Shown in pieces: positions 40,186-48,945 of a stretch of 64,000 bases of DNA. The stretch lies in NCBI RefSeq assembly GCF_002001045.1, contig NZ_MUNR01000014.1:124001-188000 (forward strand). The letters are read 5' to 3'. Position 1 is the stretch's first letter; the number at the start of each line of letters is the position of its first letter. Both the position numbers and the translations under genes were made by a program. The notes beneath the pieces are model-generated. The model had not been told where the DNA came from. It ran no database searches and saw nothing but the letters and a program-made list of their open reading frames with translations. This DNA comes from Rhodanobacter sp. C01. Its GTDB lineage: Bacteria > Pseudomonadota > Gammaproteobacteria > Xanthomonadales > Rhodanobacteraceae.

Positions 40186-41507
40186 TCAAGCCCATGCGCA
40201 AATTCAGCCCAAGCTTCGCCCTCGTCCTGCTGGCCATCGCGGCGCTGTTCGTCGGCCCGGTCAGTGCCCAGTCGCTTAATGTCGACATCGTCGGCGGCGT
40301 CAAGACCGCCACGCCGATCGTGGTGGTGCCATTCGCCCAGCAGGGTGGGGCGCCGCTGTCGACCGACATTGCCGACGTGATGCGCAACGATTTCAACCGC
40401 TCAGGCAAGTTCCGCTCGCTGGCCAAGAGCGACATCGTGGAGACCCCGTCGCAGGGCTCCGACATCAAGTTCGCCACTTGGCGCTTGCTCAAGCAGGACT
40501 ACATCACCGTCGGCCGCATCAGCGATGCCGGTGGCGGCATGCTGAAGGTCGAGTACGAGCTGTGGGACGTCAACAAGCAGCAGAGCCTGCTGGCGCAGGC
40601 GTTCACTGTGCCGGCCGGCGACCTGCGTGGCGTCGCCCACCAGATCGCCGACCAGATCTACGAGAAGATCACCGGCGTGCGCGGCGCGTTCTGGACGCGG
40701 ATCGCCTATATCACCGCGGTTGGCCTGGGCAACGCCACCACCTATTCGCTGATCGTGGCCGACTCGGATGGCTACAACCCACAGGTCGTTGCCCGCTCCA
40801 AGGAGTCGCTGCTGTCGCCGGCATGGTCGCCGGACGGCCGCAAGATCGCCTATGTATCGTTCGAGAGCGGCAACTCGAACATCTACATCCAGGACATCAC
40901 CACCGGCTCGCGCCAGCTGGTTTCGTCGCACAAGGGCATCAACGGCGCGCCGGCCTTTTCGCCGGACGGCAGCAAGCTGGCGCTCTCCCTGTCTTATGTC
41001 GGCAACCCGGAAATCTACGTGCTGGATCTGGGCAGCCGCCAGGAAACCCGGCTGACCACCAATCTGGCGATCGATACCGAGCCGACCTGGGCGCCGGATG
41101 GGCAGAGCATCTATTTCACCTCCGACCGTTCCGGTCGGCCGCAGATCTATCAGATTCCTGCCTCGGGCGGCACCCCCGAACGGATCAGCTTCCAGGGCCA
41201 GAACAATCTCAAGGCCTCGGTAAGCTACGACGGCAAGCAGATCGCAATGGTGCAGGGCAACGGGAACGTGTATCGTATCGCGATCGTGGATCGCAGCCTG
41301 GGTGGGCAGGTGCGTTACGTCTCGCCTGGTCCGCTTGACGACGCTGTCAGCTTTGCGCCCAACGCAAGCATGCTGCTGTACTCCTCCACCGAGGGTAGTC
41401 GCGGAGTTCTGTATTCGGTATCCAATGACGGAATGGTTCGGCAGCGGCTAGCACTTGCCGATGGCAACGTGCAGGAACCTGCCTGGGGACCCTACCGGCA
41501 ACGCTGA
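40182..41507 (+). CDS. tolB: Periplasmic beta-propeller TolB
   Basis: A 441-residue exported protein with a signal peptide (about 1-29, ending VSA), an N-terminal alpha/beta domain, and a six-bladed propeller with repeated SPAWSPDGRKIAY / FSPDGSKLALS / APDGQSIYFTS motifs. It binds Pal and TolA. Confidence 0.97.
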   Translation: MIKPMRKFSPSFALVLLAIAALFVGPVSAQSLNVDIVGGVKTATPIVVVPFAQQGGAPLSTDIADVMRNDFNRSGKFRSLAKSDIVETPSQGSDIKFATWRLLKQDYITVGRISDAGGGMLKVEYELWDVNKQQSLLAQAFTVPAGDLRGVAHQIADQIYEKITGVRGAFWTRIAYITAVGLGNATTYSLIVADSDGYNPQVVARSKESLLSPAWSPDGRKIAYVSFESGNSNIYIQDITTGSRQLVSSHKGINGAPAFSPDGSKLALSLSYVGNPEIYVLDLGSRQETRLTTNLAIDTEPTWAPDGQSIYFTSDRSGRPQIYQIPASGGTPERISFQGQNNLKASVSYDGKQIAMVQGNGNVYRIAIVDRSLGGQVRYVSPGPLDDAVSFAPNASMLLYSSTEGSRGVLYSVSNDGMVRQRLALADGNVQEPAWGPYRQR

Positions 41508-41753
41508 TTTTCCATGTTGCTACGCACCATGTGTGGCATCATGATGCCCAGGGATTGGGCCCGAACAGCGCCTCCGGCGCGTTTCGGTTTCCGGTCGCGA
41601 CGCTTTGCCGCGTCGCTACCAGTCGGATCGATGTGCGTTATCGCGCACGAACGGTCTTACACGTGTCAAAATAACAGCCGGTTAACCGGCGTCGTTGTCC
41701 CGTAACCTCGATCGTCATCGTTTGTCGGAACTCAACTCGTAAGGAACGTCACC
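41508..41753 (+). promoter_or_regulatory. tolB-pal intergenic region with palindromes
   Basis: A 246-base gap with no credible gene. It holds TTACACGTGTCAA (41657-41669), close to the BlaI-type operator at 17598, plus the dyads GTGCGTTATCGCGCAC and CCGGTTAACCGG. A separate pal promoter is likely here, though no clear -35/-10 pair stands out. Confidence 0.45.
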
Positions 41754-42263
41754 ATGAATAAGACCGTTCGCGTCGCCCTGGTCGCCCTGCTGTGTGTTGG
41801 CGCGGCCGCCTGTTCCAAGAAGCAGGAAGTCAAGCCGCAGGCGCAGGCTCCAGAGCCGGTTGCTCAGACTGAGAGCAACCAGTCCAATGGCAAGTACACC
41901 CCCGCCGATCTCGATACCGATGCCTGCCTGCGTCAGCGCGTCGTGTACTTCGATTTCGACAAGACCGAAATCAAGCCGGAGTTCCAGCAGATCATGGCGT
42001 GCCACGCCAAGTACCTGCAGGATCGCCCGATGTCGCACATCCGTCTCGAAGGCAACACCGACGAGCGCGGTACGCGTGAGTACAACCTGGGCCTCGGCGA
42101 GCGTCGTGGCAATGCCGTGTCCAGCGCGCTGCAGTCGGCCGGTGGTTCGGCCAGCCAGCTCGAAGTGATCAGCTACGGCAAAGAGAAGCCGGTGTGCCGT
42201 GAGCACAACGAGGATTGCTGGAGCAAGAACCGCCGCGTCGAGATCGTCTACACGGCTCAGTAA
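41754..42263 (+). CDS. pal: Peptidoglycan-associated lipoprotein Pal
   Basis: A 169-residue outer-membrane lipoprotein with lipobox VGAAAC (Cys about 20), a Lys/Gln/Pro linker and an OmpA-like peptidoglycan-binding domain (VVYFDFDKTEIKPEFQ; NTDERGTREYNLGLGERRG). It completes the Tol-Pal machine for outer-membrane constriction. Confidence 0.97.
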   Translation: MNKTVRVALVALLCVGAAACSKKQEVKPQAQAPEPVAQTESNQSNGKYTPADLDTDACLRQRVVYFDFDKTEIKPEFQQIMACHAKYLQDRPMSHIRLEGNTDERGTREYNLGLGERRGNAVSSALQSAGGSASQLEVISYGKEKPVCREHNEDCWSKNRRVEIVYTAQ

Positions 42264-43132
42264 TGATGAAGCGACTGGCTAAGAGCCTTTCAGCCAGGAT
42301 CGGCATGGCGGGCGCAATTGCGTCCGCCGTGCTGTTCGCGTTACCGGTATGTGCGCAGAGTTCACGGCTGAGTCTGGCCGATCGCGTCGCAGCGCTGGAA
42401 CAGCAGGCACAGAACAAGGACCAGTCCGGCATCGGCATGGTCAACCAGATGCAGCAGCTGCAATCGCAGGTGCAGCAGCTGCAGGGACAGATCGAGGAAT
42501 TGCAGCATCACCTGCAGGAACTCGAAGACAAGAACAAGGCCCAGTACACCGATCTCGACGCCCGTCTGGGCCGTATCGAGAACGGGGGCGGCGCCGCTGG
42601 CGCTGCCGCGGGTGGCTCACAAGCCCCGACGAACGCCAATCCGGCAGTTCCGGCGGCCGCCGCGGCTGCAGTCGTCGGCAACGCCCCGGCTGCGCAGCCC
42701 GCTGCTGCAGCTAGCGCGGGCAATGCGGAGGGCGCCGATCCGGCTGCCGCCCAGGGTGCCTACGACGTGGCCTTCAAGGCGATCCGTGCCGGTGATTATG
42801 TGCAGGCATCGCGCGAGTTCCGCAGCTTCATCAAGCAATATCCGAATCACCCGCTCACGCCCAACGCCTGGTACTGGCTGGGCGAGTCCTACTACGTCAC
42901 CACCAATTACCCGGTGGCGCTGCAATCCTTCCAGCAGCTGCTCAGCCAGTTTCCGCAGAGCGAGAAGGCACCCGATGCGCTGCTCAAGGTTGGGTACAGC
43001 CAGCTTGAGCTGAAGCAGGATGCGGCCGCCAAGGCCACGCTGACCCAGGTGACTACCAAGTATCCGGGCTCCAAGGCTGCCAGTCTGGCCAAGGAACGCC
43101 TGCAGCGCATCCAGGCGCAGTCGGCCAACTGA
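42263..43132 (+). CDS. cpoB: Cell-division coordinator CpoB (YbgF)
   Basis: A 289-residue periplasmic protein with a signal peptide (ending VCA), a coiled-coil trimerisation segment (LADRVAALEQQAQ... through LQGQIEELQHHLQELEDK), an Ala/Pro-rich linker (about 105-165) and C-terminal TPR repeats (AYDVAFKAIRAGDYVQASREF). It binds TolA and coordinates PBP1B with constriction. The start overlaps the pal stop (TAATGATG); the second ATG at 42266 is equally possible. Confidence 0.95.
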   Translation: MMKRLAKSLSARIGMAGAIASAVLFALPVCAQSSRLSLADRVAALEQQAQNKDQSGIGMVNQMQQLQSQVQQLQGQIEELQHHLQELEDKNKAQYTDLDARLGRIENGGGAAGAAAGGSQAPTNANPAVPAAAAAAVVGNAPAAQPAAAASAGNAEGADPAAAQGAYDVAFKAIRAGDYVQASREFRSFIKQYPNHPLTPNAWYWLGESYYVTTNYPVALQSFQQLLSQFPQSEKAPDALLKVGYSQLELKQDAAAKATLTQVTTKYPGSKAASLAKERLQRIQAQSAN

Positions 43133-43142
43133 GGTCGCTGCA

Positions 43143-43835
43143 ATGAACGACAACAGCGCAAGCGTGGACGCTTCCACGCCTGTCGCGGCGGTCCCCGATC
43201 GGCTGCGCATCACCGAGATCTTCCACTCGATCCAGGGCGAGGCCGACGCGATCGGCTGGCGCACCGTGTTCGTGCGGCTCACCGGCTGCCCGCTGCGCTG
43301 CGTCTGGTGCGACACCGAGTATTCGTTCTACGGCGGTGACTGGCACGCGATCGACGACATCCTGGCCGAGGTGGCCTCGCATGGTGCCAAGCATGTCTGC
43401 GTGACTGGCGGCGAGCCGCTGGCGCAGAAGCGTTGCCTGATCCTGCTGCAGAAACTGTGCGATGCCGGTTACGAAGTGTCGCTGGAAACCTCCGGTGCGC
43501 TCGATGTCGCCGCGGTCGATCCACGCGTGCACAAGGTGATGGACCTGAAGGCGCCCGATTCGGGTGAGAGCAAGCGCAACCTGTGGTCGAACCTCGATCA
43601 CCTGCTGCCGCACGACCAGATCAAGATCGTGATCGCCAGTCGCGTCGACTACGAGTGGGCGCGTGCGATGCTGGGCGAGCATGCGCTGGCGGATCGCTGC
43701 ATGGTGCTGTTCTCGCCGGTGCACGGTGCGGTGCAGCCGCGCGAGCTGGCCGAGTGGATCATCGCCGACAGGCTGCCGGTAAGATTTCAGTTGCAGCTGC
43801 ACAAGCTGCTGTGGAACGACGCGGCGGGACATTAG
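43143..43835 (+). CDS. queE: 7-carboxy-7-deazaguanine synthase
   Basis: A 230-residue radical-SAM enzyme that turns 6-carboxytetrahydropterin into 7-carboxy-7-deazaguanine in queuosine synthesis. It has the cluster motif TGCPLRCVWCDT (CxxxCxxC), the substrate motif FHSIQGEADAIGW and GGEPLAQKR. It is followed by queC, the next pathway enzyme, after a 176-base gap. Confidence 0.95.
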   Translation: MNDNSASVDASTPVAAVPDRLRITEIFHSIQGEADAIGWRTVFVRLTGCPLRCVWCDTEYSFYGGDWHAIDDILAEVASHGAKHVCVTGGEPLAQKRCLILLQKLCDAGYEVSLETSGALDVAAVDPRVHKVMDLKAPDSGESKRNLWSNLDHLLPHDQIKIVIASRVDYEWARAMLGEHALADRCMVLFSPVHGAVQPRELAEWIIADRLPVRFQLQLHKLLWNDAAGH

Positions 43836-44011
43836 ATTTGTGCGTTCATCCATGAGCGCAAAGATCAAAAAGCGGCCATCCATGGTCGCACTCTTCAAAA
43901 AAATCCGCGCTGTGGCCATGTTGTTGCAAGCGGCAAGAAAACCCGCGCGCCGGCCTGTGTTGCCGGTGGCGTTCGCGGCCGGTGACCGGTCACTTCTGTG
44001 TGGAATACATC

Positions 44012-44707
44012 ATGTCTCAAAATTCATTGCGCAAGGCCGTCGTGCTGGTTTCCGGTGGCATGGACTCGGCGGTCACCATTGCGATCGCACGTGAGCAGGG
44101 TTACCAGGTGCATGCGTTGAGCGTGGCCTACGGCCAGCGCCACAACTCTGAGCTGGCTGCCTCCGAGCGGGTTTCGCACATGCTCGGTGCGGTGGAACAC
44201 AAAACGGTCAGCGTCGACTTGCGCAGCATCGGTGGTTCCGCGCTGACCGCCGACATCGATGTGCCGCTGGACGACGGTGCACATGATGGTGACGGGCACA
44301 TTCCGGTGACCTATGTGCCTGCGCGCAACACCATCATGTTGTCGATTGCGCTCGGCTGGGCCGAGGTGCTCGGTTCCAGCGATATCTGGTGCGGCGTAAA
44401 CGCGGTTGACTACTCGGGTTATCCGGATTGCCGTCCCGCTTTCATCGAAGCCTTCGAAGCACTGGCGAATGTCGCCACCAAGGCCGGGGTCGAGGGGGGC
44501 AGCATCCGCATCCACGCCCCGCTGATGCGCATGAGCAAGGCGGACATCGCCCGTGAGGGCCAGCGCCTCGGCATCGATTTCTCGGCGACGGTGAGCTGCT
44601 ACCAGGCCGACGACGAGGGGCGTGCCTGCGGCCATTGCGATGCCTGCCGGTTGCGTGCGCTGGGCTTCCGCGAGGCAGGTCTGGCCGACCCCACTCGCTA
44701 CGTCTGA
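44012..44707 (+). CDS. queC: 7-cyano-7-deazaguanine (preQ0) synthase
   Basis: A 231-residue PP-loop enzyme with [12 protein letters not shown] (ATP site) and a C-terminal zinc site from CYQ...[10 protein letters not shown] (four Cys). It makes preQ0 from 7-carboxy-7-deazaguanine. Start 44012 ([11 protein letters not shown]) is preferred over 43982. I recognise no preQ1 riboswitch in the 176-base leader. Confidence 0.96.
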   Translation: MSQNSLRKAVVLVSGGMDSAVTIAIAREQGYQVHALSVAYGQRHNSELAASERVSHMLGAVEHKTVSVDLRSIGGSALTADIDVPLDDGAHDGDGHIPVTYVPARNTIMLSIALGWAEVLGSSDIWCGVNAVDYSGYPDCRPAFIEAFEALANVATKAGVEGGSIRIHAPLMRMSKADIAREGQRLGIDFSATVSCYQADDEGRACGHCDACRLRALGFREAGLADPTRYV

Positions 44708-44719
44708 GCATGTCGTTGC

Positions 44720-44748
44720 TTGTGCGGTTGCCGTCCAGCCCGTAAAAT
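44720..44748 (+). promoter_or_regulatory. Promoter candidate of tRNA-Lys
   Basis: TTGTGC (44720-44725), 17-base spacer, TAAAAT (44743-44748). Transcription would start about 15 bases before the mature tRNA. Confidence 0.5.
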
Positions 44749-44770
44749 TGTCTGCTTGAGTTTTGCAAAT

Positions 44771-44846
44771 GGGTCGTTAGCTCAGTTGGTAGAGCAGTAG
44801 ACTTTTAATCTATTGGTCCCGGGTTCGAATCCCGGACGACCCACCA
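44771..44846 (+). tRNA. tRNA-Lys (anticodon TTT)
   Basis: A complete 76-base cloverleaf with encoded CCA. The acceptor arms GGGTCGT/ACGACCC pair fully. D loop AGTTGGTAGA, anticodon loop CTTTTAA with TTT, and T arm CCGGG-TTCGAAT-CCCGG are all standard. Confidence 0.98.
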
Positions 44847-44852
44847 ATCAAG

Positions 44853-44889
44853 AAACCCGCACGATCCATGATTATGCGGGTTTTCTTTG
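44853..44889 (+). terminator. Intrinsic terminator after tRNA-Lys
   Basis: A 9-bp stem (44853-44861 with 44875-44883) with a 13-base loop, then a T-rich stretch (TTTTCTTT). Confidence 0.85.
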
Positions 44890-44973
44890 CCGGAATGGTT
44901 TCGGTGCAATGCGGTTTCGGAGGCGGTCCAGTCAAGATGACGCGCGGGCTTCATTCCCTTCGGCCGCAGACAG

Positions 44974-46044
44974 TCAGGGCCCATCACCTCGATATGGCAG
45001 ATCCATAGGCTGGTTCGCCTTGAGCAGCCGCACCAGGTGCTGGTGATCGCTCTCGATTTTCTGCAGGCGTGCCTGCATCGCTGCGTCATTGACCCATTGC
45101 GCGCTGAGCGCGCGGCGGCGTTCCAGCGAGTAGTTGATATCGGCAAACGGTACCAGGGTAGCGTCGTCGGCTGGCGCAAAACCGCTGATGTCGTGGATCA
45201 GTTTCAGCTTGGCACGCTCGGCCGCCACATTCGGGCCGACCTTTGCATAGTGGGTGATGAAGTCCGCAATGGATGCCCGCAGCTGTGGCGACAGGTCGCT
45301 GCGCACGATGATGACGGCATGGGGGATCAGGGTGGATTTCCACAAGATGCGCAGGCGCGCGTACTGCTCCGGGAAGTGTTGGGCGAAGCGTTCCAGGTCG
45401 GCGGTGTTGTTGGTGGCCACGTCCACTTCGCCGTTGGCCACCGACAGTGCATTGTTCTGGTGGTTGTTGACCTGGACGCTGGCGAAGAACGTGTCCGAAT
45501 CGAGCTTGTGGCTGGCGAACAACTGGGTCTCGGGCACCAGGTAGCCCGACGTCGACAGTGACTCCCCGCGTGCGAAACGCCAGTGGCCCGGGTGGCTGTA
45601 CAGGTCATCCAGGGTACGGATCGGCGAGTCCTTCAGTACCAGCAGGACCGAATAATAGCCATGCGAACCGTCGCCGCGGGTGAGCTGGGCGATGACTTGC
45701 ATGCGGTCGCGAGTGACTGCATCGAGGGCGATCACACCGGAGACAAAGGCGACGTCCACGCGATCTTCCGACATCGCCTGCGCCAGGCCTTCATAGGTAC
45801 TCACCGAGATACTGTGGATGGGGCGTTGCAATGCGTTGCCCATGTCGTCCAGCATCGGTCGCCATGCGTCCAGTGATTCGGACGGGCCGCCGATCGGCAG
45901 AATGCCGAATGTCAGAGACGACGATGGCTTGATGGCATCGGTGGCGTACAGGGGCAGGCAGGCCAGAACCAGCAGTGCGGCAAGCCAAACTGCGACCTGT
46001 GATCTGCGAGGCTTTGATCTGTCAGCGCTGCGTTTTCCCGGCAC
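44974..46044 (-). CDS. PhnD-like periplasmic substrate-binding protein
   Basis: A 356-residue exported protein of the phosphate/phosphite/phosphonate binding family. From the GTG at 46044, with AAGGGAG 7 bases upstream, a basic N-terminus and hydrophobic helix (about 17-33, ending LYATDA) form the signal peptide. The mature part starts LTFGILPIGGPSESLDAW and has the paired-lobe motifs (YEGLAQAMSEDRVDVAFVSG; SGYLVPETQLF; EVDVATNNTADLE). No permease or ATPase genes are nearby. It follows a response regulator and hybrid kinase gene on the same strand, so it may be a ligand-presenting sensor subunit rather than a transporter part. The open frame extends to 46176 but has no better start. Confidence 0.85.
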   Translation of the reverse strand: MPGKRSADRSKPRRSQVAVWLAALLVLACLPLYATDAIKPSSSLTFGILPIGGPSESLDAWRPMLDDMGNALQRPIHSISVSTYEGLAQAMSEDRVDVAFVSGVIALDAVTRDRMQVIAQLTRGDGSHGYYSVLLVLKDSPIRTLDDLYSHPGHWRFARGESLSTSGYLVPETQLFASHKLDSDTFFASVQVNNHQNNALSVANGEVDVATNNTADLERFAQHFPEQYARLRILWKSTLIPHAVIIVRSDLSPQLRASIADFITHYAKVGPNVAAERAKLKLIHDISGFAPADDATLVPFADINYSLERRRALSAQWVNDAAMQARLQKIESDHQHLVRLLKANQPMDLPYRGDGP

Positions 46045-46126
46045 GGAACCACTCCCTTGTGGTTGATCACAGCATCGCAGCCATGCGCACGGGGTCATCT
46101 CCCCCCATCCTTGCCGATCAGCATAC

Positions 46127-46144
46127 GCCGTGCCGATGCACGGC
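46127..46144 (-). other. Intercistronic hairpin
   Basis: A perfect 7-bp stem (46127-46133 with 46138-46144) and a 4-base loop between the response-regulator and binding-protein genes. No U run follows, so it may stabilise or separate the messages rather than terminate. Confidence 0.4.
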
Positions 46145-46189
46145 ATGTTACGCCTGCCGTGACAGGCATCACACATAAGATACTGCTTT

Positions 46190-46843
46190 CTAGAGTCCGC
46201 TGATGCGTCGGGAGGCTACCGCGGCCTCGACCCGGTTGCGTACCTTGAGCGCGCGGAAGATCGCCGCCAGGTGGATCTTGACGGTGCCTTCGCTGATGCC
46301 GAGATTATGGGCAATGACCTTGTTCGGCTTGCCTTGCGACAACAGCCGCAATACGTCGACCTGGCGTTCGGTGAGCAGCTTGCGCAGCCGTTCCTCCATC
46401 GAGGCTGCCGCCTCATCCTGCGAGGCAGTCCTGGTGGCGTCATCCAGATCCTGCAGCAGCATGGGGGGCACGTAGACGCCACCGCACAGCACCAATCGCA
46501 CCGCCGACAGCATCACCTCGGGTGAATAGGCCTTCGGGATGAACCCCTGCACGCCCATCGCCAGCAATGCCTTCATCAGCGCCGGATCTTCCGATCCCGA
46601 GAGCACGATCACCGGTACGCCGGGCAACTGGCGTATGGTTTCAGCCAGATGTGCGTGGCCATCACCACCGGGCATGGCCAGGTCGATCAGCGCCAGGTCG
46701 GGCGCGGGATCGTGTTGCAGCGAATGGCGCAGCTGGTCGACATCCATCGCCACCGAGAATTCGGTATCTGCACCGAGTTCGGCGAGTTTGATTTTGACAC
46801 CTTCGACGATCAGCCGATGATCGTCCGCGATCAGTATCCGCAT
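46190..46843 (-). CDS. LuxR/NarL-type response regulator
   Basis: A 217-residue protein. The receiver domain starts MRILIADDHRLIVEGVKI, with phospho-Asp in LALIDLAMPGGDGH, Ser/Thr in VIVLSGSE and Lys in GFIPKAYS. The C-terminal LuxR HTH has LTERQVDVLRLLSQGKPNKVIAHNLGISEGTVKIH. ATG 46843 is preceded by GAGGAA 7 bases upstream, better than the frame's far start. It lies between a hybrid kinase gene and a binding-protein gene. Confidence 0.95.
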   Translation of the reverse strand: MRILIADDHRLIVEGVKIKLAELGADTEFSVAMDVDQLRHSLQHDPAPDLALIDLAMPGGDGHAHLAETIRQLPGVPVIVLSGSEDPALMKALLAMGVQGFIPKAYSPEVMLSAVRLVLCGGVYVPPMLLQDLDDATRTASQDEAAASMEERLRKLLTERQVDVLRLLSQGKPNKVIAHNLGISEGTVKIHLAAIFRALKVRNRVEAAVASRRISGL

Positions 46844-46948
46844 ATCCGTTCCTCGTGGCGGTATCGTGGCATTCCGGCCGCTGCCCATCGTCCGCAGCAA
46901 CATACCCTCGCCACATGCCCGCAGCAACTTGTCGAAACAAGGGTCATG

Positions 46949-48844
46949 TCAGGCCACATGGTGCGAGGACGTCCAGACGGCCATCATGGCCTCGCGCAAC
47001 TGTTCCGGTGACACTGGTTTGTAGAGCACCGGAATCCTCGCCGCCTTGATTTCATGCAGGCGGTCACTGCGCGTTTCACCGGTGATCAGCAGGCGTGGAA
47101 AAGGCGGCGTGCCATCGCGCATGTAGTAGTGATCCAGCGCCGCCAGCGCGTCCAGGCCGCTTTTGCCGTCGCGCAGATGCAGGTCGGAGATCACGATGTC
47201 AGGTTGCTCCGGCCAGTCTTCGGCAGCTTCCAGCGCCTGCGAGCGATCTTCGGCGGTCGCCACGTCGCAACCCCAACTGCGCAGCAGATAACGGATGCCG
47301 GAAAGAATCGCCGGTTCGTCATCGATCACCAGCACGCGCATGCCGGATACGTCCAGTGGCGCTGCGTCGATCTGCTGGGTATGGATCGGGCGGGCCGGTG
47401 CTTCGCATACGTGGAAGCTGAACACGCTGCCGCGCCCCGCATGGGACTTCAGCAGGACACGGGTATCCAGCAGTTCGGCCAGACGCTGCACCGTGGCCAG
47501 GCCGAGGCCGAGGCCGCGGTGCTGGCGACCGCCTGAGTGGTCTGTGCTGCCTGGATTGTCCACCCGGTAAAACTCGTCGAAGACGCGTTCCCGGTGTTCG
47601 GGTGCGATGCCACTGCCGGTATCCCACACATCAATCCGCACGGTGCCGTCCAGACGCCGGCGCGCGCCAACCAGCACACCGCCCTCCTGGGTATAGCGCA
47701 GCGCATTGCTGACCAGGTTGTTGAGGATGCGCGCAAGCATGGTGCGGTCGCTGCGCACCCACAGGTCGGTGGTGCGCACGGTCAGGCGCAGATCCTGCTG
47801 CTCGGCGATCATGCGGAAGTTGCGGCTGACTTCCTCGAACACCGGGTCCAGCGGGAATTCGCTGATCTCGATCTGCATCGCGCCGGTTTCCAGCCGCGAC
47901 AGGTCGAGCAGCTCGCTGAAGAGGTGGTCGAGCGCCTCCACGCATTCCTGGATGTGCGCGATGCGGTCCAGCCGGACCGGATCGTGTTCGTCGACCGCGA
48001 GTGCAGAAGAGAACAGGGTCAACGCATACAGCGGCTGGCGCAGGTCATGCGAAGCGGAAGCGAGGAAGCGCGCCTTGGCCACGCTGGCTGCCTCGAGCGC
48101 AGCATTCTTGCGCGCGAGTTCCAGGGTGGCCTGTTCAATCTCCTGCGCCATGCCACGGTGCATGTCGAACAAGGCTGCGGCGGCGCTGTTGAAGCCGTGT
48201 TGCAGTTCGCCGATTTCGGTCTGGTCCGTTACGCGGACGGCTACCGGATGATCACCATGCCCGAGTTCGTGCACCGCACGTGCCAGATGCCGCAGCGGCG
48301 CGCTGATCCAGCTTGCGGCCTGCCATGCAATCACCGTCGCGACCAGCAGGCTTGTCGCCAACGCCAGCAGCGCGACGCGCAGGCTGGCATGTTGCGCGGC
48401 AATCGCATCGCCCACGCTCACGTCGATCATCACCGATCCCAGCGGCGCAGCCTGTGGCTGGTCGCTGTCGAGCACGTCGCGCACCACGGTCAGGTTTTCC
48501 TGCGGATGGGTTTCGCTGCGGCCATGCCTGTCAGCGAGGATCTCCCCGTTGGCGGCACGGATCTGCACATGGGCCACATGCGGAAGATTGGCGATGGACT
48601 GCGCAATGCGTATCAGCTCACGTCGCTGCATGTCGTGCAGCGGGCCCGCGGTGATCGACGCTGCCTGGGTGGCGACGGCATCGGCCGTGTTCTGGCCCAT
48701 GCTGCGCAGAGTAATCAACTGATAATGGGTCAGGATGGCCACCAGCAAGGATGCCGTGACCAGGGTTGGTACCAGCGCGACGAAGGCCAGTCGCTGCATC
48801 AGCGAGGCACGACGCCAGAGCCGTTTCATCCAGAACCTGGCCAT
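46949..48844 (-). CDS. Hybrid sensor histidine kinase with receiver domain
   Basis: About 631 residues. Two membrane segments (VALVPTLVTASLLVAILTHY and, ~150 residues on, VALLALATSLLVATVIAW) bracket a periplasmic domain. Then come HAMP (APLRHLARAVHELGHGDHPV), HisKA (FLASASHDLRQPLYALTLFS), HATPase (DTGSGIAPEHRERVFDEFYR; LGLGLATVQRL) and a C-terminal receiver (VLVIDDEPAILSGI; IVISDLHLRDGKSG). Starts 48844 or 48829 both fit; neither has a strong ribosome site. The regulator and a periplasmic binding protein follow on the same strand, suggesting a phosphorelay with external ligand input. Confidence 0.93.
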   Translation of the reverse strand: MARFWMKRLWRRASLMQRLAFVALVPTLVTASLLVAILTHYQLITLRSMGQNTADAVATQAASITAGPLHDMQRRELIRIAQSIANLPHVAHVQIRAANGEILADRHGRSETHPQENLTVVRDVLDSDQPQAAPLGSVMIDVSVGDAIAAQHASLRVALLALATSLLVATVIAWQAASWISAPLRHLARAVHELGHGDHPVAVRVTDQTEIGELQHGFNSAAAALFDMHRGMAQEIEQATLELARKNAALEAASVAKARFLASASHDLRQPLYALTLFSSALAVDEHDPVRLDRIAHIQECVEALDHLFSELLDLSRLETGAMQIEISEFPLDPVFEEVSRNFRMIAEQQDLRLTVRTTDLWVRSDRTMLARILNNLVSNALRYTQEGGVLVGARRRLDGTVRIDVWDTGSGIAPEHRERVFDEFYRVDNPGSTDHSGGRQHRGLGLGLATVQRLAELLDTRVLLKSHAGRGSVFSFHVCEAPARPIHTQQIDAAPLDVSGMRVLVIDDEPAILSGIRYLLRSWGCDVATAEDRSQALEAAEDWPEQPDIVISDLHLRDGKSGLDALAALDHYYMRDGTPPFPRLLITGETRSDRLHEIKAARIPVLYKPVSPEQLREAMMAVWTSSHHVA

Positions 48845-48945
48845 CTCGTCTATCCGATCCCCGACATGGTTCCCGTCGGTACCGAGCCTAGCGCGAAATG
48901 CGACGTTCGACAGCCCGACCAAAAGACGTCGGCTGGACGGCCAGG

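Noticed and set aside
43840-44094. Possible small gene or leader peptide before queC
   Set aside because: Basic, low-complexity 84-codon frame that runs into queC in another frame; no ribosome site or conserved feature. A preQ1-type riboswitch was looked for and not recognised.
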